Positions 9,050 to 15,604 of a stretch of DNA of 34,116 nt are shown one piece after another. The stretch's first letter is position 1; each line of letters begins with the position of its first letter. Source of the DNA: an uncultured Alphaproteobacteria bacterium (GTDB lineage: Bacteria > Pseudomonadota > Alphaproteobacteria > RF32 > CAG-239). The stretch lies in NCBI GenBank assembly GCA_934255405.1, contig CAKQNT010000015.1, positions 1 through 34,116 on the forward strand. Reading direction: 5' to 3'. The translations under genes and the position numbers were made by a program. A model generated the notes under the pieces. That model was not told where the DNA came from. It ran no database searches and worked only from the letters and a program-made list of their open reading frames with translations.

Positions 9050-9303
9050 ATTATATCCTTAAGTTACGTTAATAAAAAAAAGCCCTCCGACAGACAATTT
9101 TATGCCTAATCTTCCGGCCTGAGGTTAAATAGAATCTTATTTCAGGCGTTTTATAGCATTGATGTGGCAAAAAATCCAGTAAAAAAGTCAGTTTATTCCA
9201 GATAATTTTTAAAATTCAGGCTGTGTAAAAATTTGGCGGATTGCTTGAAATTTTTGGCTGTTTGTCCTAAGCTCCGAGTGTCTTTTATTTGAGGAGAAAA
9301 TAA

Positions 9304-9630
9304 ATGAAAAAAATTATTGCTGCATCTTTACTGTCCGTAGCCACCATTTTGGCGGCTCAAGCCAATGCTTTTGATATTGCCGACGTGGCCGGAAAAGTTC
9401 AGTCCGCCGCCGACAAAGCCAGCGCCAAAATTGATGAAGCTCAAGCTAAAAATGATGCTAAAAACGCCGAAGTTAAGTCCAAACTGGAAAAGAAAATTGC
9501 TGCTCTAAAAGCAAAAATAACCAAGCTCCAATCTTCAGAAAACTCAAAATCAGCCTCCACCCAAAAAGCCATTGCCGATGCTAAGGCCAGTGTTGAGGTG
9601 TTGAAGGGGAAGTTGGCGGGGTTGGAATAG
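9304..9630 (+). CDS. Small secreted Ala/Lys-rich coiled-coil protein
   Basis: This 108-aa protein has a clear Sec signal peptide, MKKIIAASLLSVATILAAQANA, with cleavage expected after ANA. The mature part is about 85 residues of Ala/Lys/Glu/Ser (KIDEAQAKNDAKNAEVKSKLEKKIAALKAKITKLQ) predicted as one long helix or coiled coil, like small periplasmic coiled-coil proteins, but I cannot place it in a family. GAGGAG precedes the ATG. It stands alone between nifJ (divergent) and the flagellin locus. Tandem copies of a palindromic element's left arm begin 9 bp after its stop. Confidence 0.75.
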   Translation: MKKIIAASLLSVATILAAQANAFDIADVAGKVQSAADKASAKIDEAQAKNDAKNAEVKSKLEKKIAALKAKITKLQSSENSKSASTQKAIADAKASVEVLKGKLAGLE

Positions 9631-9638
9631 ATATAGAA

Positions 9639-9819
9639 GGCAAGCTCGTCTAGCTGGATAGGCAAGCTTGTCTAGCCGGATAGGCAAGGCTGTCTAGAGG
9701 TTTTCTAGAGCAATTTGCGCAGGACGGCGACATCCTCATTTACCCTTTTGTAAACTCCGGTGTCGCCGCCTTTCAAATCACTCTATAAAATCCACTATCC
9801 GAGCTTGCTAGAGATTGTG
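9639..9819. repeat. Palindromic element, copy B, with tripled left arm
   Basis: Positions 9681-9819 repeat element A (85-223) almost exactly, with the inner GGCGACA/TGTCGCC stem. In front, the left arm is tandemly repeated in 22-bp units at 9639, 9661 and 9683, all beginning GGCAAG and sharing TCTAG. The right arm CGAGCTTGC occurs once and pairs best with the first unit (GCAAGCTCG). Confidence 0.8.
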
Positions 9820-9823
9820 TAAT

Positions 9824-9865
9824 AAAAAAAGCGGAAAATTCATTTTTGAATTTTCCGCTTTTTTT
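9824..9865 (+). terminator. Perfect hairpin upstream of flagellin
   Basis: A 19-bp perfect stem with a TTTT loop (left arm 9824-9842, right arm 9847-9865) ends in seven T residues. It is a strong intrinsic terminator that would insulate the flagellin promoter from upstream reading. The counterpart at 33889-33924 has the same core and loop, but the GCGG/CCGC pair is replaced by GCTG/CAGC. Confidence 0.85.
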
Positions 9866-9870
9866 GTGGA

Positions 9871-9932
9871 GCAAGGTCATTGCGCGAACGGCAATTAGCC
9901 GCGAGAAGCAATCTATCTTTATCTCAAGGCAA
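9871..9932. repeat. Half copy of GCAATCC-family palindrome
   Basis: GGTCATTGCGCGAACGGC..., AAGCAATC and TTTATCTCAAGGCAAAAA match the left half of the repeat at 22702-22762. The right half is missing, and the sequence runs into the flagellin control region within the former loop. Confidence 0.65.
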
Positions 9933-10040
9933 AAAATAACCTGTCGATAGTTGTTGAAAACTAAGTGTTAGCACTGGAAAAATTTGCGCTTAGGCTCTAT
10001 TTATAATTTGAGAAAGTGCGACAAAAGGAGTAAAAAGAAT
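9915..10040 (+). promoter_or_regulatory. Flagellin promoter/leader block, copy 1
   Basis: The 126 bp before the flagellin ATG match 33990-34115 with only seven differences. A GG-N10-GC pattern at 9976-9989 (TGGAAAAATTTGCGC) has sigma-54 spacing but lacks the usual TTGC at -12, so it is a poor consensus match. A TATAAT at 10002-10007 has no good -35 partner. The SD AAAGGAG (10024-10030) is 10 nt from the ATG. Alphaproteobacterial flagellin genes are commonly sigma-54 dependent and regulated through the leader by FlbT/FlaF; the strict conservation fits such control. Confidence 0.6.
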
Positions 10041-12095
10041 ATGACCGGAAAGATAAGTTTAACTGCGAGTATGCGCAGTAACTTATTGAGCCTGCAGAAC
10101 ATCAGCAGGCAAGTCAGCTCTACCCAAAATAAACTCGCCACCGGCAATAAAGTAAATTCCGCCATAGACAATCCATCTTCTTATTACACTGCCCGTTCAT
10201 TAACCAACCGCGCTAATGATTTAGACTCTCTGCTTGACTCAATGGGGCAGGCGGTGAGCACCATCAAAACCGCCTCAACCGCAATCAGCACTGCCGCAGA
10301 TTTGATTGAGCAAATGAGTTCGATTGCTCAGTCCGCCAGCGAGGTAATGGGTGGCGAGGTGCACAAAATAGATTCCTCAATGTCTACCTTAGAAATCCAG
10401 CAGATACTGAATAAAGGCGGAATCGTATCTCTACAAGATGACATCACCCTTACCGATACCTTGAACATTAACATTGCCGGCACCACCATAGTCGGCAACG
10501 GACATAGTATCACTTACGCCGGTGCCAAAGGATTTCAGGTTATTGGCAGTGAGAATGTCGCCGGCGATGCCGCAATAAATATAATTGCTGATACTAAGAT
10601 AAGCGGTTTAACTATAAACTATTCCAACAGCGCGGCGCAGGGCGCGGCTATCAGCATCGCCGGAGCTAAAGCGAATATAGACAATATCACCATAAACGGT
10701 ACCACAACCGCCAATCGGTTGTACGGCATTCAAGTTTTGAATGGCGGCAAATTGAGCCTTGATACAACAAAGAATATCAATTTGGGCGGCGACTATAGCC
10801 AAAAGCTGGTTAATGGCAATCCCAATCTTTGGGCAGGCAAATATAATACCGATATGATAGTAAATCAGATTGGTGACGATGGAGCGGTAGCGGCAGCTTG
10901 CAAGAATTATACACCAGACGCCTCACTCACTAACAATGCTGATTTTGGCAAAGGGCAATGGTATTTGCCGAGTATCGGCGAGCTAACCGATATGTATGGC
11001 TATGATTACAGCGCAATGGACATGACGACGGGAGGCGGTACCAGCGGTGCTGTGGGTGATAATAAAGCTAAAGTTAATGCCGCGCTTAACACTTTGCAAA
11101 ATAAGGGAGCCGATGCTAAGGCATTAACCAATGGCTGGTATTGGTCGTCTTCTGAGAGTGACAGTGTCGGTTCTTGGCTACTCCATCCAAGTAGTGGCTA
11201 TCGTATCTCAGCAATAAGGATTTATACCCATTACGTTAGGCCGTGTCAGCTTTTAGAAAATTGTTTTGATCCAATCTCCGGTTCAATTCCCCAAATTGGT
11301 GATGTGATGTATGCCGATAAAACTTGGGGTTCGGCCGAGGATTATGATGGGAACAAGCAGGCGGTTGGTGTTATCACTAATATCAGCGAAGACGGCTCCT
11401 CAGCGACAATCGTTGCTCTCAAGGACATTGGTGTCAGTAAATGGCAGAATAGCGCTTATCAGGATGAGCAGGGCAATTTGCACGGTACAAATATTACGGG
11501 TATTAATGATTATTACTATACAACGCAAAGCAGGTTTTTGTCGCATGCTATGAACAGCCGCGGGGATATCGCTGTCAGTAACCGCGAGGTTGAGGTGTTG
11601 GACGTATCAACAAGTTCATACGCTAAGCAGTATACTACAGCTTTAAATGCTTATGACCAATTAATATCAGATAGCAATTATCAGGGAATAAATTTAATCA
11701 AAGGCGATAGTCTCAAGGTTACTTTTAACGAAAACGGCAATCACGCTTATGAAATTAAAGGCACTGATATAAGTTCTGCGGCATTGGGGCTTGGTGCTGC
11801 GCAATGGGAGACATTGAGCGATATTAAAGCCAGCATTGAACAATTAAAATCGGCGGTTTCCACCCTGCGTAAGGTGGATAGTGAGTTGGGCAATAATTAC
11901 AGCATAATCCAAACCCGACAGGACTTCACCGAGAGTCTGATAAATATCCTCACCGAAGGCGCGGATAAGTTGACCTTAGCGGATATGAACGAAGAAAGTG
12001 CCAATATGCTGGCGCTACAGACACGGCAACAGTTAGCAATTAACTCTCTCTCATTAGCGTCACAAGCGGCACAGGCGGTGATGAAACTCTTTTAA
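10041..12095 (+). CDS. fliC: Flagellin with beta-helix and DUF1566/lectin-like insertion
   Basis: This filament subunit has 684 aa against roughly 260-300 for a plain short flagellin. Residues 1-100 are a normal N-terminal D0/D1 (SLTASMRSNLLSLQNISRQVSSTQNKLATGNKVNSAIDNPSSYYTARSL). Residues about 525-684 hold the D1 hairpin (NYQGINLIKGDSLKV) and the C-terminal D1/D0 ending in QAAQAVMKLF. In between, about 108-240 is beta-helix-like (repeated short strands, GNGHSITYAGAKGFQVIG, ISGLTINYS, NIDNITINGTT). About 265-402 resembles DUF1566/Lcl-type C-lectin modules (WYLPSIGEL, GWYWSSSES, YVRPC). About 416-520 resembles the usual front half of such modules (GDVMYADKTW...AVGVITNISEDGSSATIVALKDIG). ATG 10041 follows AAAGGAG and gives the family N-terminus. 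The stop is followed by palindromic repeats. Confidence 0.9.
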   Translation: MTGKISLTASMRSNLLSLQNISRQVSSTQNKLATGNKVNSAIDNPSSYYTARSLTNRANDLDSLLDSMGQAVSTIKTASTAISTAADLIEQMSSIAQSASEVMGGEVHKIDSSMSTLEIQQILNKGGIVSLQDDITLTDTLNINIAGTTIVGNGHSITYAGAKGFQVIGSENVAGDAAINIIADTKISGLTINYSNSAAQGAAISIAGAKANIDNITINGTTTANRLYGIQVLNGGKLSLDTTKNINLGGDYSQKLVNGNPNLWAGKYNTDMIVNQIGDDGAVAAACKNYTPDASLTNNADFGKGQWYLPSIGELTDMYGYDYSAMDMTTGGGTSGAVGDNKAKVNAALNTLQNKGADAKALTNGWYWSSSESDSVGSWLLHPSSGYRISAIRIYTHYVRPCQLLENCFDPISGSIPQIGDVMYADKTWGSAEDYDGNKQAVGVITNISEDGSSATIVALKDIGVSKWQNSAYQDEQGNLHGTNITGINDYYYTTQSRFLSHAMNSRGDIAVSNREVEVLDVSTSSYAKQYTTALNAYDQLISDSNYQGINLIKGDSLKVTFNENGNHAYEIKGTDISSAALGLGAAQWETLSDIKASIEQLKSAVSTLRKVDSELGNNYSIIQTRQDFTESLINILTEGADKLTLADMNEESANMLALQTRQQLAINSLSLASQAAQAVMKLF
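11133..11243 (+). other. Putative variable region in the flagellin insertion
   Basis: This covers residues 365-401, from GWYWSS to YVRP. In DUF1566/C-lectin proteins diversified by retroelements this is the segment that varies between conserved WYWSS and VRP edges. Of the 27 codons from GAG 11154 to TAC 11232, 19 end in T or C and none is AAC or AAT, as expected if template AAY codons were mutated at A. This is suggestive only; no template repeat or reverse transcriptase is in the window. Confidence 0.35.
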
Positions 12096-12104
12096 AATTT
12101 AATG

Positions 12105-12223
12105 CCATCTAAGTCTTCCCCCTTGACGGGGGAAGATTTAGATGGGGGTGAGATAGGAGCTAATTATTTGCTATTTTGTCACCCCCACCAAACCTCCCCC
12201 GTCGAGGGGGAGGATTTATAAGG
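12105..12223. repeat. C/G-rich nested palindromes after flagellin
   Basis: CATCTAAGTCTTCCCCC pairs with GGGGGAAGATTTAGATG (one mismatch), CCTCCCCC pairs with GGGGGAGG near 12192-12213, and GGGGGTGA near 12144 pairs with TCACCCCC near 12179. Related sequence occurs at 33941-33980 and, degraded, at 229-250 and 29399-29415. It may serve as the flagellin transcript's 3' structure. With element C it fills the gene-free stretch 12096-12451. Confidence 0.7.
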
Positions 12224-12280
12224 AATTGTTTTTTATAAAAATAATTTTTAAAAGCGGTATTATAAAGCACCTTCCCCTTG

Positions 12281-12378
12281 ACAGAAAATGCTCATGTACT
12301 ACTATGTACACTCCGTTTTCGCCACCCTAAAATCTTATTATTCACACACGCTCTTGCGAGCTTGCTGGAAATCGTGCG
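12281..12378. repeat. Palindromic element, copy C (left arm lost)
   Basis: ACAGAAAATGCTCATGTACTAC...TGTACACTCCG, the GAAAA/TTTTC stem, TAAAATCTTATTATTCAC and the right arm GCGAGCTTGCTGG match copies E and F. The left terminal arm is absent, replaced by a CTTCCCCTTGAC fragment of the C/G-rich repeat. This is a chimeric or truncated copy. Confidence 0.65.
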
Positions 12379-12451
12379 TAATGCTTATTTCTAAATTTAA
12401 TTGTATTTTAATCTCTTGCATATAATATAAACTATATTCAGGAGATTTTTT

Positions 12452-13345
12452 ATGCATTTGTTGGCGGCTTTCCTAATTCCTTTTTGCGACGCTATTAATA
12501 CAATATTGGAAAATGTTCTTTCCACCAGAACTTTTAAACAACCTACCACCATGGTTTTTTATATTTCCGTTAGCAGTGCTTTGTTTGTGCCTTTGGTGTT
12601 CTTTTTCGGGTTTCCGACTTTGCCGTCGTTTGAGCTTCTTTTGTGTTATATAGCGGTTGCCGCAATCAGGGTGGGGTATTTATATCCTTACTTTTTGGCT
12701 CTTAAAGTTATAGACACTTCTATTGTTGCCGCTTTGTTTGCATTGGGGCAAATTTCTGTGCCGATAGTCAGCTATTTTTGGTTGGGCGAGGTATTGGATT
12801 TTACACAATATATTGGTTTTGGCATTATAATTGTATGTTCGTTGGTGCTTAGCGCCAAAGGTACCAAGATTCCTAAGCTGAGTAAAGCTTTTTACTATAT
12901 GTGTGTTGCCGCAATCATTAGGTCTATGGGGTGCGTGTTTGAAAAATATGCACTCAATACAGATGCAAATTGGATAAATTTGGTGGCTTATTCCAGCGCG
13001 TTTGCCGGAATTATGCCGTTTGTTTTTTTGATTATTGGTAAATGGCGGCGCGATATTGTTCTTAATTTTTCTCCTTATTATAACAAACTGAAGTATTTTG
13101 TAGTGATAGAGTTTGTGTCATTTACTGCTTTGTTTGCTGAGATATTTGCGCTAACCGGAGTTTCTCCGGTGTTAACTACTGCCATAAGTGCAACAGTGCC
13201 GATGTTTGTTTTGGCAATGAGTTTTGTGGTTTGCAAGTGTTTTGGCGGGTGTTTGCACGAAGAAACAGCTTCCGGAGCAATAAGAAAAAAAGTACTTTGT
13301 TTTGTGTGGATTGTGTTGGGAGTGATTTTAGTAACCACACCCTAA
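12452..13345 (+). CDS. DMT-superfamily (EamA-like) membrane transporter
   Basis: A 297-aa, very hydrophobic protein with about ten predicted transmembrane helices arranged as two homologous halves, each of EamA type. The first half contains VAAIRVGYLYPYFLALKVIDTSIVAALFALGQISVPIVSYFWLGEVL, with the characteristic FLALK...VAALF...PI..Y.WLGE pattern. The second half contains FAEIFALTGVSPVLTTAISATVPMFVLAMSFVV. The family exports or imports metabolites such as amino acids; the substrate cannot be told from sequence. GGAG lies 8 nt before the ATG, with AT-rich TATAAT-like sequence around 12421-12431. It is monogenic. Confidence 0.85.
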   Translation: MHLLAAFLIPFCDAINTILENVLSTRTFKQPTTMVFYISVSSALFVPLVFFFGFPTLPSFELLLCYIAVAAIRVGYLYPYFLALKVIDTSIVAALFALGQISVPIVSYFWLGEVLDFTQYIGFGIIIVCSLVLSAKGTKIPKLSKAFYYMCVAAIIRSMGCVFEKYALNTDANWINLVAYSSAFAGIMPFVFLIIGKWRRDIVLNFSPYYNKLKYFVVIEFVSFTALFAEIFALTGVSPVLTTAISATVPMFVLAMSFVVCKCFGGCLHEETASGAIRKKVLCFVWIVLGVILVTTP

Positions 13346-13396
13346 ATAATGCTTGATTAATAAGATTTTTTGTTTTATTAACTTTGAGCGGAAGTT

Positions 13397-13470
13397 GCGA
13401 GTATAGTTCAATGGTAGAACGTGAGCTTCCCAAGCTTAGGATACGGGTTCGATTCCCGCTACTCGCTCCA
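13397..13470 (+). tRNA. tRNA-Gly, anticodon CCC
   Basis: This 74-nt cloverleaf has acceptor stem GCGAGTA/TACTCGC, D arm GTTC-AATGGTA-GAAC, anticodon stem TGAGC/GCTTA with loop TTCCCAA (anticodon CCC at 13429-13431), and T loop TTCGATT. CCA is encoded at the 3' end (13468-13470). It decodes GGG. One mismatch (A-C) lies at the base of the T stem. Confidence 0.95.
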
Positions 13471-13482
13471 ATTGCAAAAAGA

Positions 13483-13508
13483 AAGCCACCTTGAAGGTGG
13501 CTTTTTTG
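13483..13508. terminator. Terminator after tRNA-Gly, shared with gcrA
   Basis: AAGCCACCTT and AAGGTGGCTT form the stem, followed by T residues on the plus strand. The minus strand also has a T-rich exit (13471-13482), so it can stop both the tRNA and the convergent gcrA transcript. Confidence 0.88.
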
Positions 13509-13514
13509 TTGGTA

Positions 13515-14030
13515 TTATTTTTTATTGGGACGGACATAGGCGATTGCGGAGTGTTCATCGCAATAGGTTTGTCCGATACGTACTTTTTTGCCGCAAAAAT
13601 GGAAGTTGTCATCTTTAGGGTCGCCAATCGGCCAGCGGCAAGTATGGTTGTCCAGTTCAGTCAGCGATAAATTGTGGTTATGATGATGAGGTCTTTCCAC
13701 TTTGGGTTGAGGGGTAATGTGAACAACCGATTTTTCTTCTACCGGAGCAGAGGCTTTTTCTTTAGCAGGAGCTTTGGTTTTGGGTTCGGCTACTTTGGGC
13801 TCCTGAGCCTTGGCTTTGGGAGCGGCGGCAGGTTTTTTTTCAGCCGTTTTATCTTGTTGTTCCGGAGCCTTTTTCTTAATTGGTGATGGGCGTCCGGAGA
13901 GACCGAGGCGGTGTACTTTACCGACAATGGAGTTTTTTGAGACATTTAGGCGTTTGCCAATCTCACCGGTGGTGAGGCCTTCCTGCCACATTTTTTTGAG
14001 ATCTTCAATCATTTCATCGGTCCATGCCAT
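13515..14030 (-). CDS. gcrA: GcrA cell-cycle regulator
   Basis: GcrA is an alphaproteobacterial transcription factor that binds sigma-70 RNA polymerase and GANTC-methylated promoters to time cell-cycle genes. The N-terminal helix-turn-helix is typical: MAWTDEMIEDLKKMWQEGLTTGEIGKRLNVSKNSIVGKVHRLGLSGRPSPI. A variable Ala/Lys/Pro linker (about 55-110) follows. The conserved C-terminal module is CRWPIGDPKDDNFHFCGKKVRIGQTYCDEH, whose Cys/His spacing suggests a metal site. At 171 aa it has normal size. A near-perfect AGGAGGT precedes the ATG. It is monocistronic and ends at the terminator shared with tRNA-Gly. Confidence 0.95.
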   Translation of the reverse strand: MAWTDEMIEDLKKMWQEGLTTGEIGKRLNVSKNSIVGKVHRLGLSGRPSPIKKKAPEQQDKTAEKKPAAAPKAKAQEPKVAEPKTKAPAKEKASAPVEEKSVVHITPQPKVERPHHHNHNLSLTELDNHTCRWPIGDPKDDNFHFCGKKVRIGQTYCDEHSAIAYVRPNKK

Positions 14031-14185
14031 GACTACCTCCTTATTTGCAATAATGCGTGCTAACCTGATTTATCCAGATATTATTTCAATATTTTCCACG
14101 AGTCCAGCTTAATTTTATTTTATTACTTCTTTTTTAAGATAATTCGGATTATATTTGAGGCTAATAGTAACAGAGGAGAAATTTG

Positions 14186-15604
14186 ATGCGTAAAATTGCT
14201 ACTTTTGTTTTGGCATTGTCGGTATGCACGGTTCTGAAACCGCTGCGCGCGGCAGAAATTAGATTGACAGAGGCGGACAACACCGCTACCGCCATCAGTA
14301 TTTATAATCAGGGATTGGCTTTTGTCAGAGATACGCGCAAAGTTAATCTGCAAAAAGGTAATGTTACGTTGGCGTTTGAAGGGGTGGCGCAGCAGATGCA
14401 GGCAGACACGGCTATGATAGAGGCGCCGCAACTGCAGGTGCTGGAGAAAAATTATGAGTATGATTTGCTGGACTATACAAATTTGCTCAACAAATATATT
14501 GGCAAAGAGGTAAAAACAGTAATGACCAATCCGGCAACCGGTGCTAATATGTTTGATAAGGCAGTGGTTTTGAATGCTTCTTATGGGACTCCGCTACTCA
14601 AGTTTAGCTATGGTGTGGAAGGCAATTTCCCCGGTCGGGTGGTATTTGACGAACTGCCAGAGGGGTTGCGTATAAAGCCCACATTGGTGGTGAAACTTAA
14701 TAATAAAACAGATGGCGAGAAGCATCTGCAGTTGGCATATTTGAGTTCCGGCATTAGCTGGAAAGCAGACTATGTGGCGGAATTAGCAACTGATAATACT
14801 ATGAATGTGCAGGGATTTGTTACCCTTAATAATCAGTCCGGTGCAGATTATAAAAATGCTGCGGTGCAGCTGATATCAGGAGATGTGGCAGTTTCTAGAC
14901 AAGAGCAAATTAGGCCACGGGGAATGTTGATGGCCGCCAAAGCAGCTAATTTTGAGGCGGCTGCTGATATGGGGGCAGGGAATATTGCGCCGGTAAGTTT
15001 GGGTGAGTATTATATTTATGATTTGCCGGTAAAAACCGATATTGCGGACAAACAGAGCAAACAAGTAAGCTTTTTGCAGCTTGATAAACTTAAATATCAG
15101 AGTATCTATCGCGCGGTTTCACCGCTGAATGTGTCTTATGTTTCAGGCAAAAACGGCTTTGAGCACAAAAAGCCGGATTTGTATTATAAAATAACCAACG
15201 AGCAAGAAAAAAATCTGCCTAAAGGAACTATCCGCTTTTTTGCTGTGGCGCAGAGCGGCGGACAGCAGTTTGTGGGCGAAACCGAGATGCCGCAGTTGGC
15301 TAAAGGCGAAAAAGCGGAGTTGGCAGCGGGAACAGCCGGCGATATTTATATTGACGGCAAAATGACCGCTAATCGCAAGATTGCCGAAAAATCTTTTGAA
15401 CGCGATTATAAAATTACTTTTAACAATGCCAAAGACAAAAGTGCTGAGGTGGAATTTGTGCAAAATGTTTATGGCAATGTCAGCATTGTAAAAGAAAGTC
15501 TGAAGAATGTTTCTGAAAATGCCGGAAGTCTGAAATGGAAAGTGGTGGTTCCGGCCGGCGGAGAAGCTACCTTGACTTATACGCTGCGGGTGTCTGAGAA
15601 CTAA
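14186..15604 (+). CDS. DUF4139-like secreted protein
   Basis: A 472-aa protein with Sec signal peptide RKIATFVLALSVCTVLKPLRA (cleavage after LRA) followed by a beta-rich mature part. It resembles DUF4139 proteins: an early AISIYNQGLAFVRDTRKVNL segment, a central LQLAYLSSGISWKADYVAEL, FVTLNNQSGADYKNAAVQLISGDV (about 210-235), and a C-terminal module with KNLPKGTIRFF...GDIYIDGKMTANRK...TLTYTLRV. The family's biochemical function is not established. The frame opens with TTG at 14183, but ATG 14186 lies 7 nt from GAGGAG. Its TAA overlaps the next ATG (TAATG), so the two are probably translationally coupled. Confidence 0.75.
   Translation: MRKIATFVLALSVCTVLKPLRAAEIRLTEADNTATAISIYNQGLAFVRDTRKVNLQKGNVTLAFEGVAQQMQADTAMIEAPQLQVLEKNYEYDLLDYTNLLNKYIGKEVKTVMTNPATGANMFDKAVVLNASYGTPLLKFSYGVEGNFPGRVVFDELPEGLRIKPTLVVKLNNKTDGEKHLQLAYLSSGISWKADYVAELATDNTMNVQGFVTLNNQSGADYKNAAVQLISGDVAVSRQEQIRPRGMLMAAKAANFEAAADMGAGNIAPVSLGEYYIYDLPVKTDIADKQSKQVSFLQLDKLKYQSIYRAVSPLNVSYVSGKNGFEHKKPDLYYKITNEQEKNLPKGTIRFFAVAQSGGQQFVGETEMPQLAKGEKAELAAGTAGDIYIDGKMTANRKIAEKSFERDYKITFNNAKDKSAEVEFVQNVYGNVSIVKESLKNVSENAGSLKWKVVVPAGGEATLTYTLRVSEN

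Noticed and set aside
9639..9704. Short CRISPR array
   Set aside because: The three 22-bp units are contiguous tandem repeats without unique spacers, and no cas genes are present.
9941..9950. Sigma-28 (FliA) promoter before the flagellin (TGTCGATAG resembling GCCGATAA)
   Set aside because: The matching -35 TAAA is absent at the right distance, and flagellar genes in the window point to sigma-54; left as unlikely.
10041..12095. A complete diversity-generating retroelement
   Set aside because: Only a possible target region is visible; no reverse transcriptase, Avd or template repeat is found in the 34 kb, so it is not called as a system.
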